Positions 8,415-16,882 of a DNA stretch of 64,000 bases are shown piece by piece (the first letter of the stretch is position 1; each line of letters begins with the position of its first letter). The notes below the pieces were generated by a model. The model was not told where the DNA came from. It searched no databases and saw nothing but the letters and a program-made list of their open reading frames with translations. The DNA is taken from assembly GCF_014650555.1 (NCBI RefSeq), contig NZ_BMVE01000002.1, positions 372,001-436,000 of the forward strand, read 5' to 3'. The stretch comes from Streptomyces goshikiensis (lineage in GTDB: Bacteria; Actinomycetota; Actinomycetes; Streptomycetales; Streptomycetaceae). Both the position numbers and the translations under genes were made by a program.

Positions 8415-10157
8415 ATGGGCAAGCAGAACGTGGCGGAGCAGTTCGTCGACATCCTCGTGCGCGCGGGCGTGCGGCGGATGTACGGGGTCGTCGGCGACAG
8501 CCTGAACCCCGTCGTGGACGCGATCCGCCGAACGGACGGAATCGACTGGATCCAGGTCCGGCACGAGGAGACCGCCGCCTTCGCGGCCGGCGCCGAGGCC
8601 CAGATCACCGGCACCCTCGCGGCCTGCGCCGGCTCCTGCGGCCCCGGCAACCTGCACCTCATCAACGGCCTGTACGACGCCCAGCGCTCCATGGCGCAGG
8701 TCCTCGCGCTGGCCTCGCACATCCCCTCGGGCGAGATCGGCCTCGGCTACTTCCAGGAGACCCACCCCGACCGGCTGTTCACCGAATGCAGCCACTACAG
8801 CGAGCTGATCTCCAACCCGCAGCAGATGCCCCGGGTGCTCCAGAGCGCCATCCAGCACGCCATCGGGCGCGGCGGCGTCAGCGTGGTGTCCCTGCCCGGC
8901 GACATCGCCTCGCTGCCCGCGCCGGAGAAGTCCGTCGAGCACGCGCTCGTCACCGCGCGCCCGACGGTACGGCCCGGCGACGGGGAGATCGAGAAGCTGG
9001 TCCGGCTGATCGACGAGGCCGACCGGGTCACCCTGTTCTGCGGCAGCGGCACCGCCGGGGCGCACGCCGAGGTGATGGAGTTCGCCGGCCGGGTCAAGGC
9101 CCCCGTCGGGCACGCCCTGCGCGGGAAGGAATGGATCCAGTACGACAATCCGTACGACGTCGGCATGAGCGGGCTGCTCGGCTACGGCGCGGCCTACGAG
9201 GCCACCCACGAGTGCGACCTGCTGATCCTGCTGGGCACGGACTTCCCGTACAACGCCTTCCTGCCCGACGACGTGAAGATCGTCCAGGTGGACATCCGTC
9301 CCGAACACCTCGGCCGTCGCTCCCAGTTGGAGCTCGCCGTGTGGGGCGACGTCCGCGAGACCCTGCGGGCCCTGAACGCCCGGGTGAAGACCAAGACGGA
9401 CCGCCGCTTCCTCGACCGGATGCTGAAGAAGCACGCCGACGCGCTGGAGGGGGTGGTGAAGGCGTACACGCGCAAGGTGGAGAAGCACACGCCGATCCAC
9501 CCCGAGTACGTGGCCTCCGTGCTCGACGAACTGGCCGACGAGGACGCCGTTTTCACCGTCGACACCGGCATGTGCAATGTGTGGGCCGCGCGCTATCTTT
9601 CGCCGAACGGCAAGCGGCGCATCATCGGCTCCTTCAGCCACGGCTCCATGGCCAACGCGCTTCCGCAGGCCATCGGGGCACAGTTCACCGACCGGGGCCG
9701 TCAAGTGGTCTCGATGTCGGGCGATGGCGGTTTCTCGATGCTGATGGGAGATTTCCTCACCCTGGTGCAGTACGACCTGCCCGTCAAAGTGGTCCTCTTC
9801 AACAACTCATCGCTGGGCATGGTCGAGTTGGAGATGTTGGTTTCCGGCCTGCCCTCGTACGGGACGACGAACAAGAACCCGGATTTCGCCGCGATCGCCC
9901 GCGCGGCGGGCGCCTACGGGGTCCGTGTGGAGAAGCCCAAGCAGCTCACGGGCGCTTTGAAGGACGCTTTCCGGCACAAGGGGCCGGCGCTGGTGGACGT
10001 GGTCACCGACCCCAACGCACTGTCCATTCCCCCCAGGATCAGCGCCGAAATGGTGACCGGTTTCGCACTTTCCGCCGGCAAGATCGTGCTGGACGGCGGG
10101 GTGGGCCGCATGATCCAGATGGCTCGATCCAACCTCCGCAACGTACCCCGGCCCTGA
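8415..10157 (+). CDS. poxB: Thiamine-diphosphate enzyme of the pyruvate dehydrogenase (quinone)/pyruvate oxidase type
   Basis: A 580-residue ThDP-dependent enzyme. The N-terminal PYR domain has the catalytic Glu in 'QVRHEETAAFAAGAEAQ' (about residue 50). A central FAD/nucleotide-binding domain follows (about 190-330). The C-terminal PP domain has the ThDP/Mg motif beginning GDGGFSM at about residue 436 and ending FNNSSLG. Length and similarity pattern fit PoxB, which decarboxylates pyruvate to acetate and passes electrons to quinone. Acetolactate synthase and benzoylformate decarboxylase relatives cannot be fully excluded. The ATG at 8415 has GGAAAGGG upstream; longer reading-frame starts are not supported. 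Confidence 0.86.
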   Translation: MGKQNVAEQFVDILVRAGVRRMYGVVGDSLNPVVDAIRRTDGIDWIQVRHEETAAFAAGAEAQITGTLAACAGSCGPGNLHLINGLYDAQRSMAQVLALASHIPSGEIGLGYFQETHPDRLFTECSHYSELISNPQQMPRVLQSAIQHAIGRGGVSVVSLPGDIASLPAPEKSVEHALVTARPTVRPGDGEIEKLVRLIDEADRVTLFCGSGTAGAHAEVMEFAGRVKAPVGHALRGKEWIQYDNPYDVGMSGLLGYGAAYEATHECDLLILLGTDFPYNAFLPDDVKIVQVDIRPEHLGRRSQLELAVWGDVRETLRALNARVKTKTDRRFLDRMLKKHADALEGVVKAYTRKVEKHTPIHPEYVASVLDELADEDAVFTVDTGMCNVWAARYLSPNGKRRIIGSFSHGSMANALPQAIGAQFTDRGRQVVSMSGDGGFSMLMGDFLTLVQYDLPVKVVLFNNSSLGMVELEMLVSGLPSYGTTNKNPDFAAIARAAGAYGVRVEKPKQLTGALKDAFRHKGPALVDVVTDPNALSIPPRISAEMVTGFALSAGKIVLDGGVGRMIQMARSNLRNVPRP

Positions 10158-10256
10158 CTCCCGCAGGAGTGCGGATTTCCCCCGGGGGGCATGCTCACGT
10201 AGGCCTGTTCGAGAGGCTTTCGTTATCGGGGAGAGACGCGGGGGAGGGGCATCGCC

Positions 10257-10757
10257 GTGCGGGTGGGGGCGAAGACCGGAAAGCTGTGGAGACGGGGCAG
10301 GCCCGTACCGCGTGAACCGTCGGGCATGGGCGGAGCCGGGAGGGACGGGGCGGACGAGCTGGAGATGACCCGCAGCCTGCCCCGGGCCGACCTGAAATCG
10401 GTGGGCGAAGTCCGCCGGGCGTTACGGGAGTTGATGCGCCACCGGTGCCGGCCGGACACCGCCGATGCGGCGGAGCTGCTGATCACGGAGCTCGTCACCA
10501 ACGCCCTCGTCCACACCGAGCAGGGCGCGGAGGTGTCCGCCAGCCTCGCCGCCGACCGGCTGCGGGTGGAGGTCAGGGACTACGCCAACCGCCGGCCCCG
10601 GCCGTACGTACCGACCGCCGACGACGGTACGCACGGCCGGGGGCTGGTCCTCGTACAGGCGCTCGCCGATGCCTGGGGGGTGGACGCGCCCGCGCCGGGC
10701 GGCGGCAAGGTGGTGTGGTTCGAGCTGGCCGGAACGTTCGAAGCAGGGCCCGCCTGA
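10257..10757 (+). CDS. ATP-binding protein, anti-sigma-factor (RsbW/SpoIIAB-like) GHKL family
   Basis: A 166-residue single GHKL ATPase domain. The N box is 'ELLITELVTNALVHTEQG' and the G box is 'GTHGRGLVLVQALADAWG'. Streptomyces genomes carry dozens of these small stand-alone kinase-like domains, which bind and inhibit sigma factors or phosphorylate anti-anti-sigma proteins; the partner here is not adjacent. The GTG start at 10257 is preceded by GGGGGAGGGG. An in-frame ATG at 10326 would remove a basic N-terminal extension of 23 residues. Confidence 0.85.
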   Translation: MRVGAKTGKLWRRGRPVPREPSGMGGAGRDGADELEMTRSLPRADLKSVGEVRRALRELMRHRCRPDTADAAELLITELVTNALVHTEQGAEVSASLAADRLRVEVRDYANRRPRPYVPTADDGTHGRGLVLVQALADAWGVDAPAPGGGKVVWFELAGTFEAGPA

Positions 10758-10835
10758 GCGCGCTGTGGCGCTCGGGCAGACCCTGCTCGGGGTCCGGTCA
10801 CGGAGCCAGGGGTTCCTGGGGGGCGGCGGTTCGGC

Positions 10836-11894
10836 TCAGCCGAACTGCTGCTCCAGGTCCTTGAGCTTGCGTTCCAGCGAGTCGAGCCGGGGGATCGTCT
10901 GGGTGTCGTCCTCGGCGGTCAGGTCCACCGTCCGGGGGCCGGACGGATCGAGGGAGTCGGCCGCGTTCACGGCCTGAAGGGAGGGCCGGCGGCGCAGGGT
11001 CAGCTGTTCCGCTTCCGGTATGGCCGGCTCCGCGCCGACCGGCGCGGAGCCCGGACCCGGGGTCAGCCCCGGCAGATCGACCTGGCGACCGCGCGAGCGG
11101 CCGAACGCCCGGTTCTGCCGGCCCAGCGCCTTGATGCGCGCCCGGTCCAGCCGGTTCTGGTCGCGCCTGCGGTGGCGGTCCTGCTCCTTCTCGCGCTTGT
11201 CCTCGCGCACCTCGTCGACGGCCTCGTCCAGGGTGCGGACGCCCTCCAGCAGCATGAGCGACCACGCCCCGAAGGTCTCCCGGGGCGCCCGCAGCCAGCG
11301 GACCATCCGGATCTGCGGCAGCGGACGCGGGATCAGGCCCTGTTCGCGCAGCGCGGCGCGGCGGGTCTGCTTCAGGGCCCGGTCGAAGAGCACGGCCGCC
11401 GAGAGCGACATGCCGGAGAAGAACTGCGGAGCCCCGTCGTGCCCGATGCCGCGCGGGGCGTGCACCCAGTTGAACCAGGCCGCCGCGCCCGCGAACAGCC
11501 AGACCAGCATGCGCGAGCCGAGGGCCGCGTCGCCGTGGCTGGCCTCGCGGACGGCGAGCACCGAACAGAACATGGCGGCGCCGTCGAGACCGAACGGCAC
11601 CAGGTACTCCCAGCCACCGGACAGGTTCAGGTTCTGCCGGCCGAAGCCGACCAGCCCGTGGAAGGAGAGCGCGGCGGCCACCGCCGCACAGCAGAAGAGC
11701 AGGACGTACGAGGCGGTCCCGTAGACGGCCTCCTTGCGCCGGCGCCGCTCCTCGCTGCGCTCCCAGCTGTCCTCGGCCGCGGCCTTCTCGCCTTCCCGCT
11801 TGCCCCGCGCCAGTACCGCAACTGCCGCAAGTACGCCCAGGATCAGCAGGCTGCCGGGCAGCAGCCAGTCCAGCGATATGTCGGTCAGTCTCAT
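10836..11894 (-). CDS. DUF2637 domain-containing membrane protein
   Basis: A 352-residue protein. It opens with a membrane helix (about 8-27), then a charged region and three more helices (about 60-80, 95-115 and 125-150), with the conserved DUF2637 pattern 'VPFGLDGAAMFCSVLAVREA' including the Gly-Leu-Asp-Gly segment. The second half is soluble, highly charged and Arg/Glu-rich with probable coiled coil, ending in another helical stretch (LDSLERKLKDLEQQFG). DUF2637 proteins include KilB/Spd-type plasmid transfer functions and many chromosomal proteins of unknown role; no plasmid genes flank this one. I chose ATG 11894, preceded by AAGGGAC, over a longer ORF. Confidence 0.83.
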   Translation of the reverse strand: MRLTDISLDWLLPGSLLILGVLAAVAVLARGKREGEKAAAEDSWERSEERRRRKEAVYGTASYVLLFCCAAVAAALSFHGLVGFGRQNLNLSGGWEYLVPFGLDGAAMFCSVLAVREASHGDAALGSRMLVWLFAGAAAWFNWVHAPRGIGHDGAPQFFSGMSLSAAVLFDRALKQTRRAALREQGLIPRPLPQIRMVRWLRAPRETFGAWSLMLLEGVRTLDEAVDEVREDKREKEQDRHRRRDQNRLDRARIKALGRQNRAFGRSRGRQVDLPGLTPGPGSAPVGAEPAIPEAEQLTLRRRPSLQAVNAADSLDPSGPRTVDLTAEDDTQTIPRLDSLERKLKDLEQQFG

Positions 11895-12024
11895 GAGGAT
11901 GTCCCTTGCCTCGCGTATGCGGCGTTCCGGGCGCCATAGTGGCGCAGCCGGCCGGCGGTTCACGCGGTTTTCGGGCCAAGAGGACGCCAACGGGGGGCGG
12001 GGCCCGTCGGATAGGGTGTTGTAG

Positions 12025-12062
12025 ATCGAACTACCGCTCGTGCAGCCGGTGTTGAGTTCGAT
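12025..12062. repeat. 8-bp inverted repeat between the DUF2637 and FhuF-like genes
   Basis: ATCGAACT (12025-12032) and AGTTCGAT (12055-12062) are perfect reverse complements separated by 22 bases. The left arm is itself within a near-palindrome (GTAGATCGAACTAC, 12021-12034). The element lies in the upstream region of the DUF2637 gene and just past the FhuF-like gene. An operator or a weak hairpin is possible. Confidence 0.35.
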
Positions 12063-12096
12063 TGGCGGGCATCCGAGCGAGTGGGTCCGGCGGGGA

Positions 12097-12930
12097 TCAG
12101 CTCGCGGCGGCGGCCTGCGTGAGCCGCGCGACGCGGTCCGTGTCGCAGGTGCGGGGGCAGGTGACGCAGGTGTCCTCGGGGCGGATCGTGTAGAAGAGGC
12201 AGCACCCGGCCCGGTCCCGGGTGGGCAGCGCCTCGCCGTCCGGCCCGGTGAGGGTGCGGAACCCCGCGCCGCCGGTGTATGGGGCCGTCGAGCCGGGCAG
12301 CAGGGCCTCCAGCTCGGCCATGGCCCGCTGCTCCTCGCCGAGCAGGTGGCCGACGTACCAGAGGCTCTCGACGACCTCGTCGGTCACCATGCCCCACAGG
12401 GCGCGGCGGCCGCGCCGCATGCGCGGGCCGAAACCTTCCACCACGGCTCCGAGGTGCTCGGCCACCGCGGCCCGCACCTCCTCGCGCAGCGCTCCCTCGT
12501 CAGGCACGACACGGGCCCCGGGGAGGGTGGCCGCCGGGTCGTCCGGCAGGCAGGCGAAGGTCTCGACGCGGACGCTCATCCGGCCGAGGGTCCGGTGGAA
12601 GGCCACCTGCGTGGCGGGGAGGCGGGGGACCCGGCGCAGCAGGAACCACGGGATCGTGATCAGCAGACAGGCGGGCCACGCGTACCGGTGCAGCCCGAAG
12701 CCGGCCACCACATCGGGCCGGGCCGGCCGGCCGTAGTCCCGCAGGACCTGGGCCTCGTCCCACGCGAGGAAGGCGTCCAGGGCGGCCCCGCCCGCCGCGA
12801 GCTCTTCCGCGCCGACCCAGCCCGCACCGCGGGGGGAGGGTTCGGCGGCGGACCGCTCGGTGACCCGGAGCCCGCCGTAGGCCTCGGTCAGGCGCGCGTA
12901 CGCGGCGGTGACGGCGGGCAGGGTCGTCAT
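12097..12930 (-). CDS. FhuF-like (2Fe-2S) siderophore-iron reductase family protein
   Basis: A 277-residue protein ending in the FhuF cysteine signature Cys-Cys-x10-Cys-x2-Cys (segment 'CCLFYTIRPEDTCVTC'), which binds an unusual [2Fe-2S] cluster in FhuF. The N-terminal domain shows the family's aspartate-rich 'DAFLAWDEAQVL' and 'LITIPWFLLRRVP' segments. FhuF reduces ferric iron in siderophores such as ferrioxamine to release it in the cytoplasm. Regulation supports the role: an iron-box sequence lies 31 bp upstream of the ATG at 12930. Longer in-frame GTG starts would run into the iron box, so the ATG is preferred. Confidence 0.87.
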   Translation of the reverse strand: MTTLPAVTAAYARLTEAYGGLRVTERSAAEPSPRGAGWVGAEELAAGGAALDAFLAWDEAQVLRDYGRPARPDVVAGFGLHRYAWPACLLITIPWFLLRRVPRLPATQVAFHRTLGRMSVRVETFACLPDDPAATLPGARVVPDEGALREEVRAAVAEHLGAVVEGFGPRMRRGRRALWGMVTDEVVESLWYVGHLLGEEQRAMAELEALLPGSTAPYTGGAGFRTLTGPDGEALPTRDRAGCCLFYTIRPEDTCVTCPRTCDTDRVARLTQAAAAS

Positions 12931-12958
12931 GCGGGACCACCGAATCACACGATCGTTA

Positions 12959-12982
12959 ACAGGTAAGCCTTACCTTACCTGA
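12959..12982 (-). promoter_or_regulatory. Iron box (DmdR/IdeR-type) upstream of the FhuF-like gene
   Basis: On the minus strand 12980-12961 reads AGGTAAGGTAAGGCTTACCT, closely matching the DmdR1/IdeR consensus TTAGGTTAGGCTCACCTAA. It is a partial dyad centred about 40 bp from the start codon, where a bound Fe-repressor would block RNA polymerase. The expected effect is repression under iron-replete conditions. The GntR gene on the plus strand starts about 70 bp away and could be affected too. Confidence 0.72.
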
Positions 12983-13052
12983 CGCTCGGGGGTGGTGGCG
13001 GAACCGGGTCACCTATTCTCTGAGCAGGTCAAGACCCCTGGAGGAGGACCGC

Positions 13053-13703
13053 ATGCACGAGACGGCCCGCGCCAGGATCCCGGCGCAGAAGGTGCTGCGC
13101 CATTCGGTGCGCGGGCAGGTCCTGGACGCGTTGCGCGCGGCGCTGGTGGACGGGGACCTGGTGCCGGGGGAGATCTACTCCGGCCCGGCGCTGGGGGAGC
13201 GGTTCGGGGTGTCGGCGACGCCGGTGCGCGAGGCGATGCAGCAGCTGGCCCTGGAAGGGGCCGTGGAATGCCTGCCGAACCGGGGGTTCCGGGTGCTCAC
13301 GCGGACGCCGGGGGCGATGGCGGAGCTGGCGGAGGTACGGGCGCTGCTGGAGGTGCCGGTGATGCTGAGGCTGGCGCGGACGGTTCCTTCGGAGGTGTGG
13401 GCCGCGATGCGGCCTGCGGCCGCAGCGACGGTGGAGGCGGCCGAGGCGGGTGACCTCGCGGGGTACGCGGAGGCCGACCGGCGCTTCCACCGGGAGGTCC
13501 TCGCCCTGGCGGGCAACGCCCAGCTGCTCCAGGTCGCGGAGGAGCTCCACCGCCGGGCGCAGTGGCCGCTCCCGGGCGCGGCCCGTACCCCCCGCGCCGT
13601 CCTCGTCGCCGAGGCGGGGGAGCACACGGCCCTCCTGGAGGCCCTCGTCGCAGGCGACCTCGCCCTGTCCGATTCCCTGATCCACGCCCACGCCCACCCG
13701 TAG
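13053..13703 (+). CDS. GntR family transcriptional regulator (FadR subfamily)
   Basis: A 216-residue regulator. Residues about 18-80 are the winged helix (SVRGQVLDALRAALVDGDL and FGVSATPVREAMQQLALEGA). Residues about 95-200 are an all-helical FCD ligand-binding domain (DRRFHREVLALAGNAQLLQV), where metal-binding His residues are partly visible. FadR-type regulators usually respond to small acids; the ligand and target are unknown. The ATG at 13053 has a strong GGAGGAGGA site. It diverges from the iron-regulated FhuF-like gene and is followed by a repeat tract. Confidence 0.88.
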   Translation: MHETARARIPAQKVLRHSVRGQVLDALRAALVDGDLVPGEIYSGPALGERFGVSATPVREAMQQLALEGAVECLPNRGFRVLTRTPGAMAELAEVRALLEVPVMLRLARTVPSEVWAAMRPAAAATVEAAEAGDLAGYAEADRRFHREVLALAGNAQLLQVAEELHRRAQWPLPGAARTPRAVLVAEAGEHTALLEALVAGDLALSDSLIHAHAHP

Positions 13704-14000
13704 CGCCGTTGCGGGGGCCGGCCCCCGGGGCCCCCGCGCCTCAGACGCCGGCGAGGCTGGATGGCGTCGGCGGCGTCGCCCGTGGCCGTCTGCGGCGCCG
13801 TTGCCGGGGGCCAGCCCCCGGCCCCCCGCGCCTCAAACGCCGGCGGGGCTGGATGGCGCCGGCGGGGTCAATGGTGGCGGCGGCGTCGCCCGTGGCCGTC
13901 TGCGGCGCCGTTGCCGGGGGCCAGCCCCCGGGCCCCCGCGCCTCAAACGCCGGCGGGGCTGGGTGGTGCCGGCGCGGCTGGATGGCGTCGGCGGGGCTGA
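13703..14000. repeat. Three tandem copies of a Streptomyces-type intergenic repeat
   Basis: Three head-to-tail copies of a unit of about 95-110 bp begin at about 13703, 13796 and 13906. Each carries 'GCGCCGTTG(C)CGGGGGCC', a hairpin (for example CCGGGGGC/GCCCCCGG at 13804-13821) and the core 'CGCCTCAAACGCCGGCGG' (cores at about 13736-13760, 13828-13852, 13938-13962; the first has CAGACG and GAGG variants). The spacer 'GTCGCCCGTGGCCGTCTGCG' is also shared by the first two. The core resembles a sequence seen widely between Streptomyces genes. The tract lies between convergent genes and the stems may act as terminators. No gene is visible here. Confidence 0.8.
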
Positions 14001-14004
14001 GTGG

Positions 14005-14781
14005 TCAGGTGGCTGGGGCTGGGTGGAGTTGGTCGGCCAGCCAGGTGGGGATGCCGCCCAGGAGGTGGAACAGCCGGCGGGCCTCCGCGCGGAGGCGGGC
14101 CGCTTCCGGCTCCGGCTCGGCCTCGGCCAGCGCGGCCAGCGCGGGGGCCGTGCCGATCAGGAACCCCAGGTCCTCCCGGATGCGCAGCGACTCCGCGAAG
14201 CCCTGCCGGGCCTCCGCCACCTCCCCGTCCCGCAGCGCCAGCGCGGCCAGGTGGCGCCACGTGAAGGACAGCAGCAGGGTGTCCCCGTGGGCCAGCGCCC
14301 CCGCGTGGGCCCGCCGGTACGCCGGGCGGGCCGACTGCGGGGCGTCCGCGAGGTGTTCCGCCACCAGGCCCCGGCGGAAGTCCAGCAGCGGGCGGGTCCG
14401 CGACCCGGGGGACAGGAGCGCCGCCGCGCGGCCCAGGGCCGAGCGGGCCTCGTCCGCCCGGTCCCGTACGCCCAGAACGGTGGCCGCGTAGGCCAGCTGG
14501 CCGCGCTCGCAGGCCGCCGCGCCCCGCTCGTCGTCGTCCCGCGCCACCGCCTCCGCGACCCGCAGCGCGTCCTCCGCCTCGGGCCAGCCCTGCCCGGTGA
14601 ACAGGCACCGCTCGACCAGCAGCGCGGTGCGCTGTACGGCGGCCCCCGCGTGGTGCGCGTGCGGCGTCAGCAGGGCCGCCGCGTCGGTCCAACAGCCGCG
14701 CGAGCGCAGCCGCCATATCGCCCGCTGGAGGGGGTCGTCTCCCCCGGCAGTTCCGGCACCGGACATGGCGGTGTCCGCCAC
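14005..14781 (-). CDS. Uncharacterised helical protein, possibly TPR-like
   Basis: A 258-residue Ala/Arg-rich protein from a GTG start at 14781, which has GGGGAGGG at good spacing; the longer ORF start at 14862 has no ribosome site. Its periodic helices (for example 'AEDALRVAEAVARDDDERGA', 'GEVAEARQGFAESLRIREDL' and 'APALAALAEAEPEPEAARLR') have the A-W/L/F-G/A-Y spacing of tetratricopeptide-like repeats, with about six repeat-like helix pairs. No catalytic or membrane segments are seen. This kind of TPR protein is often fused or linked to LuxR or Ser/Thr kinase regulators, but no partner is adjacent. The function is not recognised. Confidence 0.7.
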   Translation of the reverse strand: MADTAMSGAGTAGGDDPLQRAIWRLRSRGCWTDAAALLTPHAHHAGAAVQRTALLVERCLFTGQGWPEAEDALRVAEAVARDDDERGAAACERGQLAYAATVLGVRDRADEARSALGRAAALLSPGSRTRPLLDFRRGLVAEHLADAPQSARPAYRRAHAGALAHGDTLLLSFTWRHLAALALRDGEVAEARQGFAESLRIREDLGFLIGTAPALAALAEAEPEPEAARLRAEARRLFHLLGGIPTWLADQLHPAPAT

Positions 14782-14946
14782 ATTGCCCTCCCCAAAGCAA
14801 CCAAGCAGCGCGTCTTCGAGCCCTGGGGCGAAATGAGAGCACGGATCGGCTTGCTCGGCCAAGGGGTCGGGTGAACCTTTTCACAAAGTCCGGATACCGT
14901 GTCAGGTGCCCGGAGCCGGCCCGGCCCCGCGCCCGGCCGTATCGGC

Positions 14947-16629
14947 TCAGCTCATCCGCAGTGCGAGGAAGAAGTCGAGCTTGTCCTCCAGCCGGGAGAG
15001 GTCGCGCCCCGTCAACTGCTCGATTCGCCCGACCCGGTAGCGCAGCGTGTTGACGTGCAGGTGCAGCCGGGTCGCGCAGCGGGTCCAGGAGCCGTCGCAG
15101 TCCAGGAACGCCTCCAGCGTCGGGATGAGCTCCGCGCGGTGGCGGCGGTCGTAGTCCCGCAGCGGGTCGAGCAGCCGCGCCGTGAAGGCGCGCCGTACGT
15201 CGTCGGGCACGAACGGGAGCAGCAGGACGTGCGAGGCGAGCTCGTGGTGGCCCGCGGCGCAGACCCGGCCCGGCCGGGCCGCCGCGACCCGGCGGGCGTG
15301 CCGGGCCTCCTCCAGCGCCCCGCGCAGCCCCTCGGCGGAGTGCACGGCGGCGCTGACGCCGAGGGTGAGCCGGCCGTCGTCGGCCAGACCGGCGGCGAGG
15401 GGCTCCCGTACGGTGGCGAGCAGGACGTCGGCGTGCAGGGCGGCGTCCGGGCCCTTGTCCTCTCCGGCCTCGCCGGGCGGCGCGGGCAGCGGGACGAGGG
15501 CGATGGCCTCGTCACCGGCGTGGGCCACCGCGATCCGGTCGGAGGGCTCGGGGCCCGAGGCCGACGGGTCGACGAGGATCTCCTCCAGCAGCGACTGGGC
15601 CACCGGGCCGCCGGGGATGTCCCCGCCGTCCCAGTCCACCCGGGCCACGACGACCTGCCAGTGCGGGGCGGCGCCCAGCCCGGGCAGCAGCACCGGGGCG
15701 GCCACCCGCAGGCGGGCGGCGATCTCGGCGGGCGGGGCGCCCGTCTGGACCAGCTCCAGCACCTCCTGCGCCAGCCGGCGGCGCACCGTACGGGCCGCGT
15801 CGCGGCGCTCCCGCTCGACGGCGATCAGCTGGGTGACGCCCTGGAGCAGGTCGAGCCGCTCGGCGGGCCAGTCGCCCGCGTCCGCCTCGACGGCCAGCAG
15901 CCAGTCCGAGAGCACGCTCTCGCGGACGTCGCGCGCGGCGGGGCCGGCGCCGGGGCCGCGGCCGTGTCCCCTGATCGGGAACAGGGAGTAGGTAATACCC
16001 TGGACGGAGATCCGGTGCGGACCCCTGCGGCCCGTCCGGACAGCTGCGAGGTGCTCACTCGCGAGTGCCGCGCAGACGCCCGGCGCCAGCGGTTCGCCGG
16101 CCCCGGCGATCTGCCGGCCCGCGGGTGACAGCACCCAGGCCCGGAGGTCGAGGTCCGTGGTGAGCAGATCCAGCACCACATCGGGGCCACCGCCCGCCGG
16201 GCCCGATGTCATCAGACGGCGGTGGCGGTCCACGACGGCCGCGAGGTCCCCCGCGCGTTCTCCGGAGACCTGCCGCACGACGTGTTCCGTGATCGTGGCG
16301 AATGCAACGTCCTCGTTCACCGCGAACAGCGGCAGCCGGTTGCGGACACAGGCCGACACCAGATCGTCGGGGACGTCCCCGAGCTCCGCCTCACCGGCCG
16401 CGAGCCCCGCGACACCCGCGCTCGCGAGGATTCGTACGAATGGCTCGGAGTCGGCTGAATTTCTTCGCCAGGCAAGCCCTGTCAGGACAAGTTCGCCTCC
16501 GGTGAGGTATCGGCTGGGATCCCTCAGGTCGGTCGTCATGACTCCGCGGACCGTCCGGTCGAGTTCTTCCTCGCCGCCCAGCAGCCGCAGCCCCAGCGCC
16601 TCGGTTTCCAGCAGTGCGCGCAGCCGCAT
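14947..16629 (-). CDS. PucR family transcriptional regulator of purine catabolism
   Basis: A 560-residue protein. Residues about 1-125 are the PucR N-terminal domain (TTDLRDPSRYLTGGELVLTG is its signature). A central domain of GGDEF-like fold occupies about 290-420. Residues about 490-556 form the C-terminal HTH with 'LHLHVNTLRYRVGRIEQLTG', the PucR/CdaR recognition unit. It is divergently transcribed from the xanthine dehydrogenase operon with about 250 bp between, so it is the likely regulator of that operon. Homologues respond to purine-degradation intermediates such as allantoin. The signal here is inference. Confidence 0.92.
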   Translation of the reverse strand: MRLRALLETEALGLRLLGGEEELDRTVRGVMTTDLRDPSRYLTGGELVLTGLAWRRNSADSEPFVRILASAGVAGLAAGEAELGDVPDDLVSACVRNRLPLFAVNEDVAFATITEHVVRQVSGERAGDLAAVVDRHRRLMTSGPAGGGPDVVLDLLTTDLDLRAWVLSPAGRQIAGAGEPLAPGVCAALASEHLAAVRTGRRGPHRISVQGITYSLFPIRGHGRGPGAGPAARDVRESVLSDWLLAVEADAGDWPAERLDLLQGVTQLIAVERERRDAARTVRRRLAQEVLELVQTGAPPAEIAARLRVAAPVLLPGLGAAPHWQVVVARVDWDGGDIPGGPVAQSLLEEILVDPSASGPEPSDRIAVAHAGDEAIALVPLPAPPGEAGEDKGPDAALHADVLLATVREPLAAGLADDGRLTLGVSAAVHSAEGLRGALEEARHARRVAAARPGRVCAAGHHELASHVLLLPFVPDDVRRAFTARLLDPLRDYDRRHRAELIPTLEAFLDCDGSWTRCATRLHLHVNTLRYRVGRIEQLTGRDLSRLEDKLDFFLALRMS

Positions 16630-16882
16630 GATGTCGCCGCCGATCTGTCTCGATGTTGCCGTTGGAAATCGGGCAGGTCATCGCATCCTGCCTTTCATAC
16701 GAATCTACAAGACGGGAGAGGCCGCCAGCCAACTCCTTCATGGTTTCGGTGACTGCACCCGGGGGACGCGCGGCTTGTGTACTGACTCCACACCGCGTTA
16801 ACAGCACGTGAACGACCAGTCGAGGGCCCGAAGGCCTCCTGGCTTGAAGTGAACGACACGATGAAGAAGAAGAGAGCCGCAC

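Noticed and set aside
10836..11894. Integrated plasmid or conjugation element suggested by the DUF2637 protein
   Set aside because: No tra, rep or integrase genes or attachment-site duplication lie nearby; chromosomal DUF2637 proteins are common.
12040..12085. tRNA-like T-loop (GTTGAGTTCGATTGG)
   Set aside because: The T-arm stem does not pair and no D-arm, anticodon arm or acceptor stem can be drawn.
13703..14000. CRISPR array
   Set aside because: Units are about 100 bp with internal hairpins and similar, not unique, spacers; no cas genes are present.
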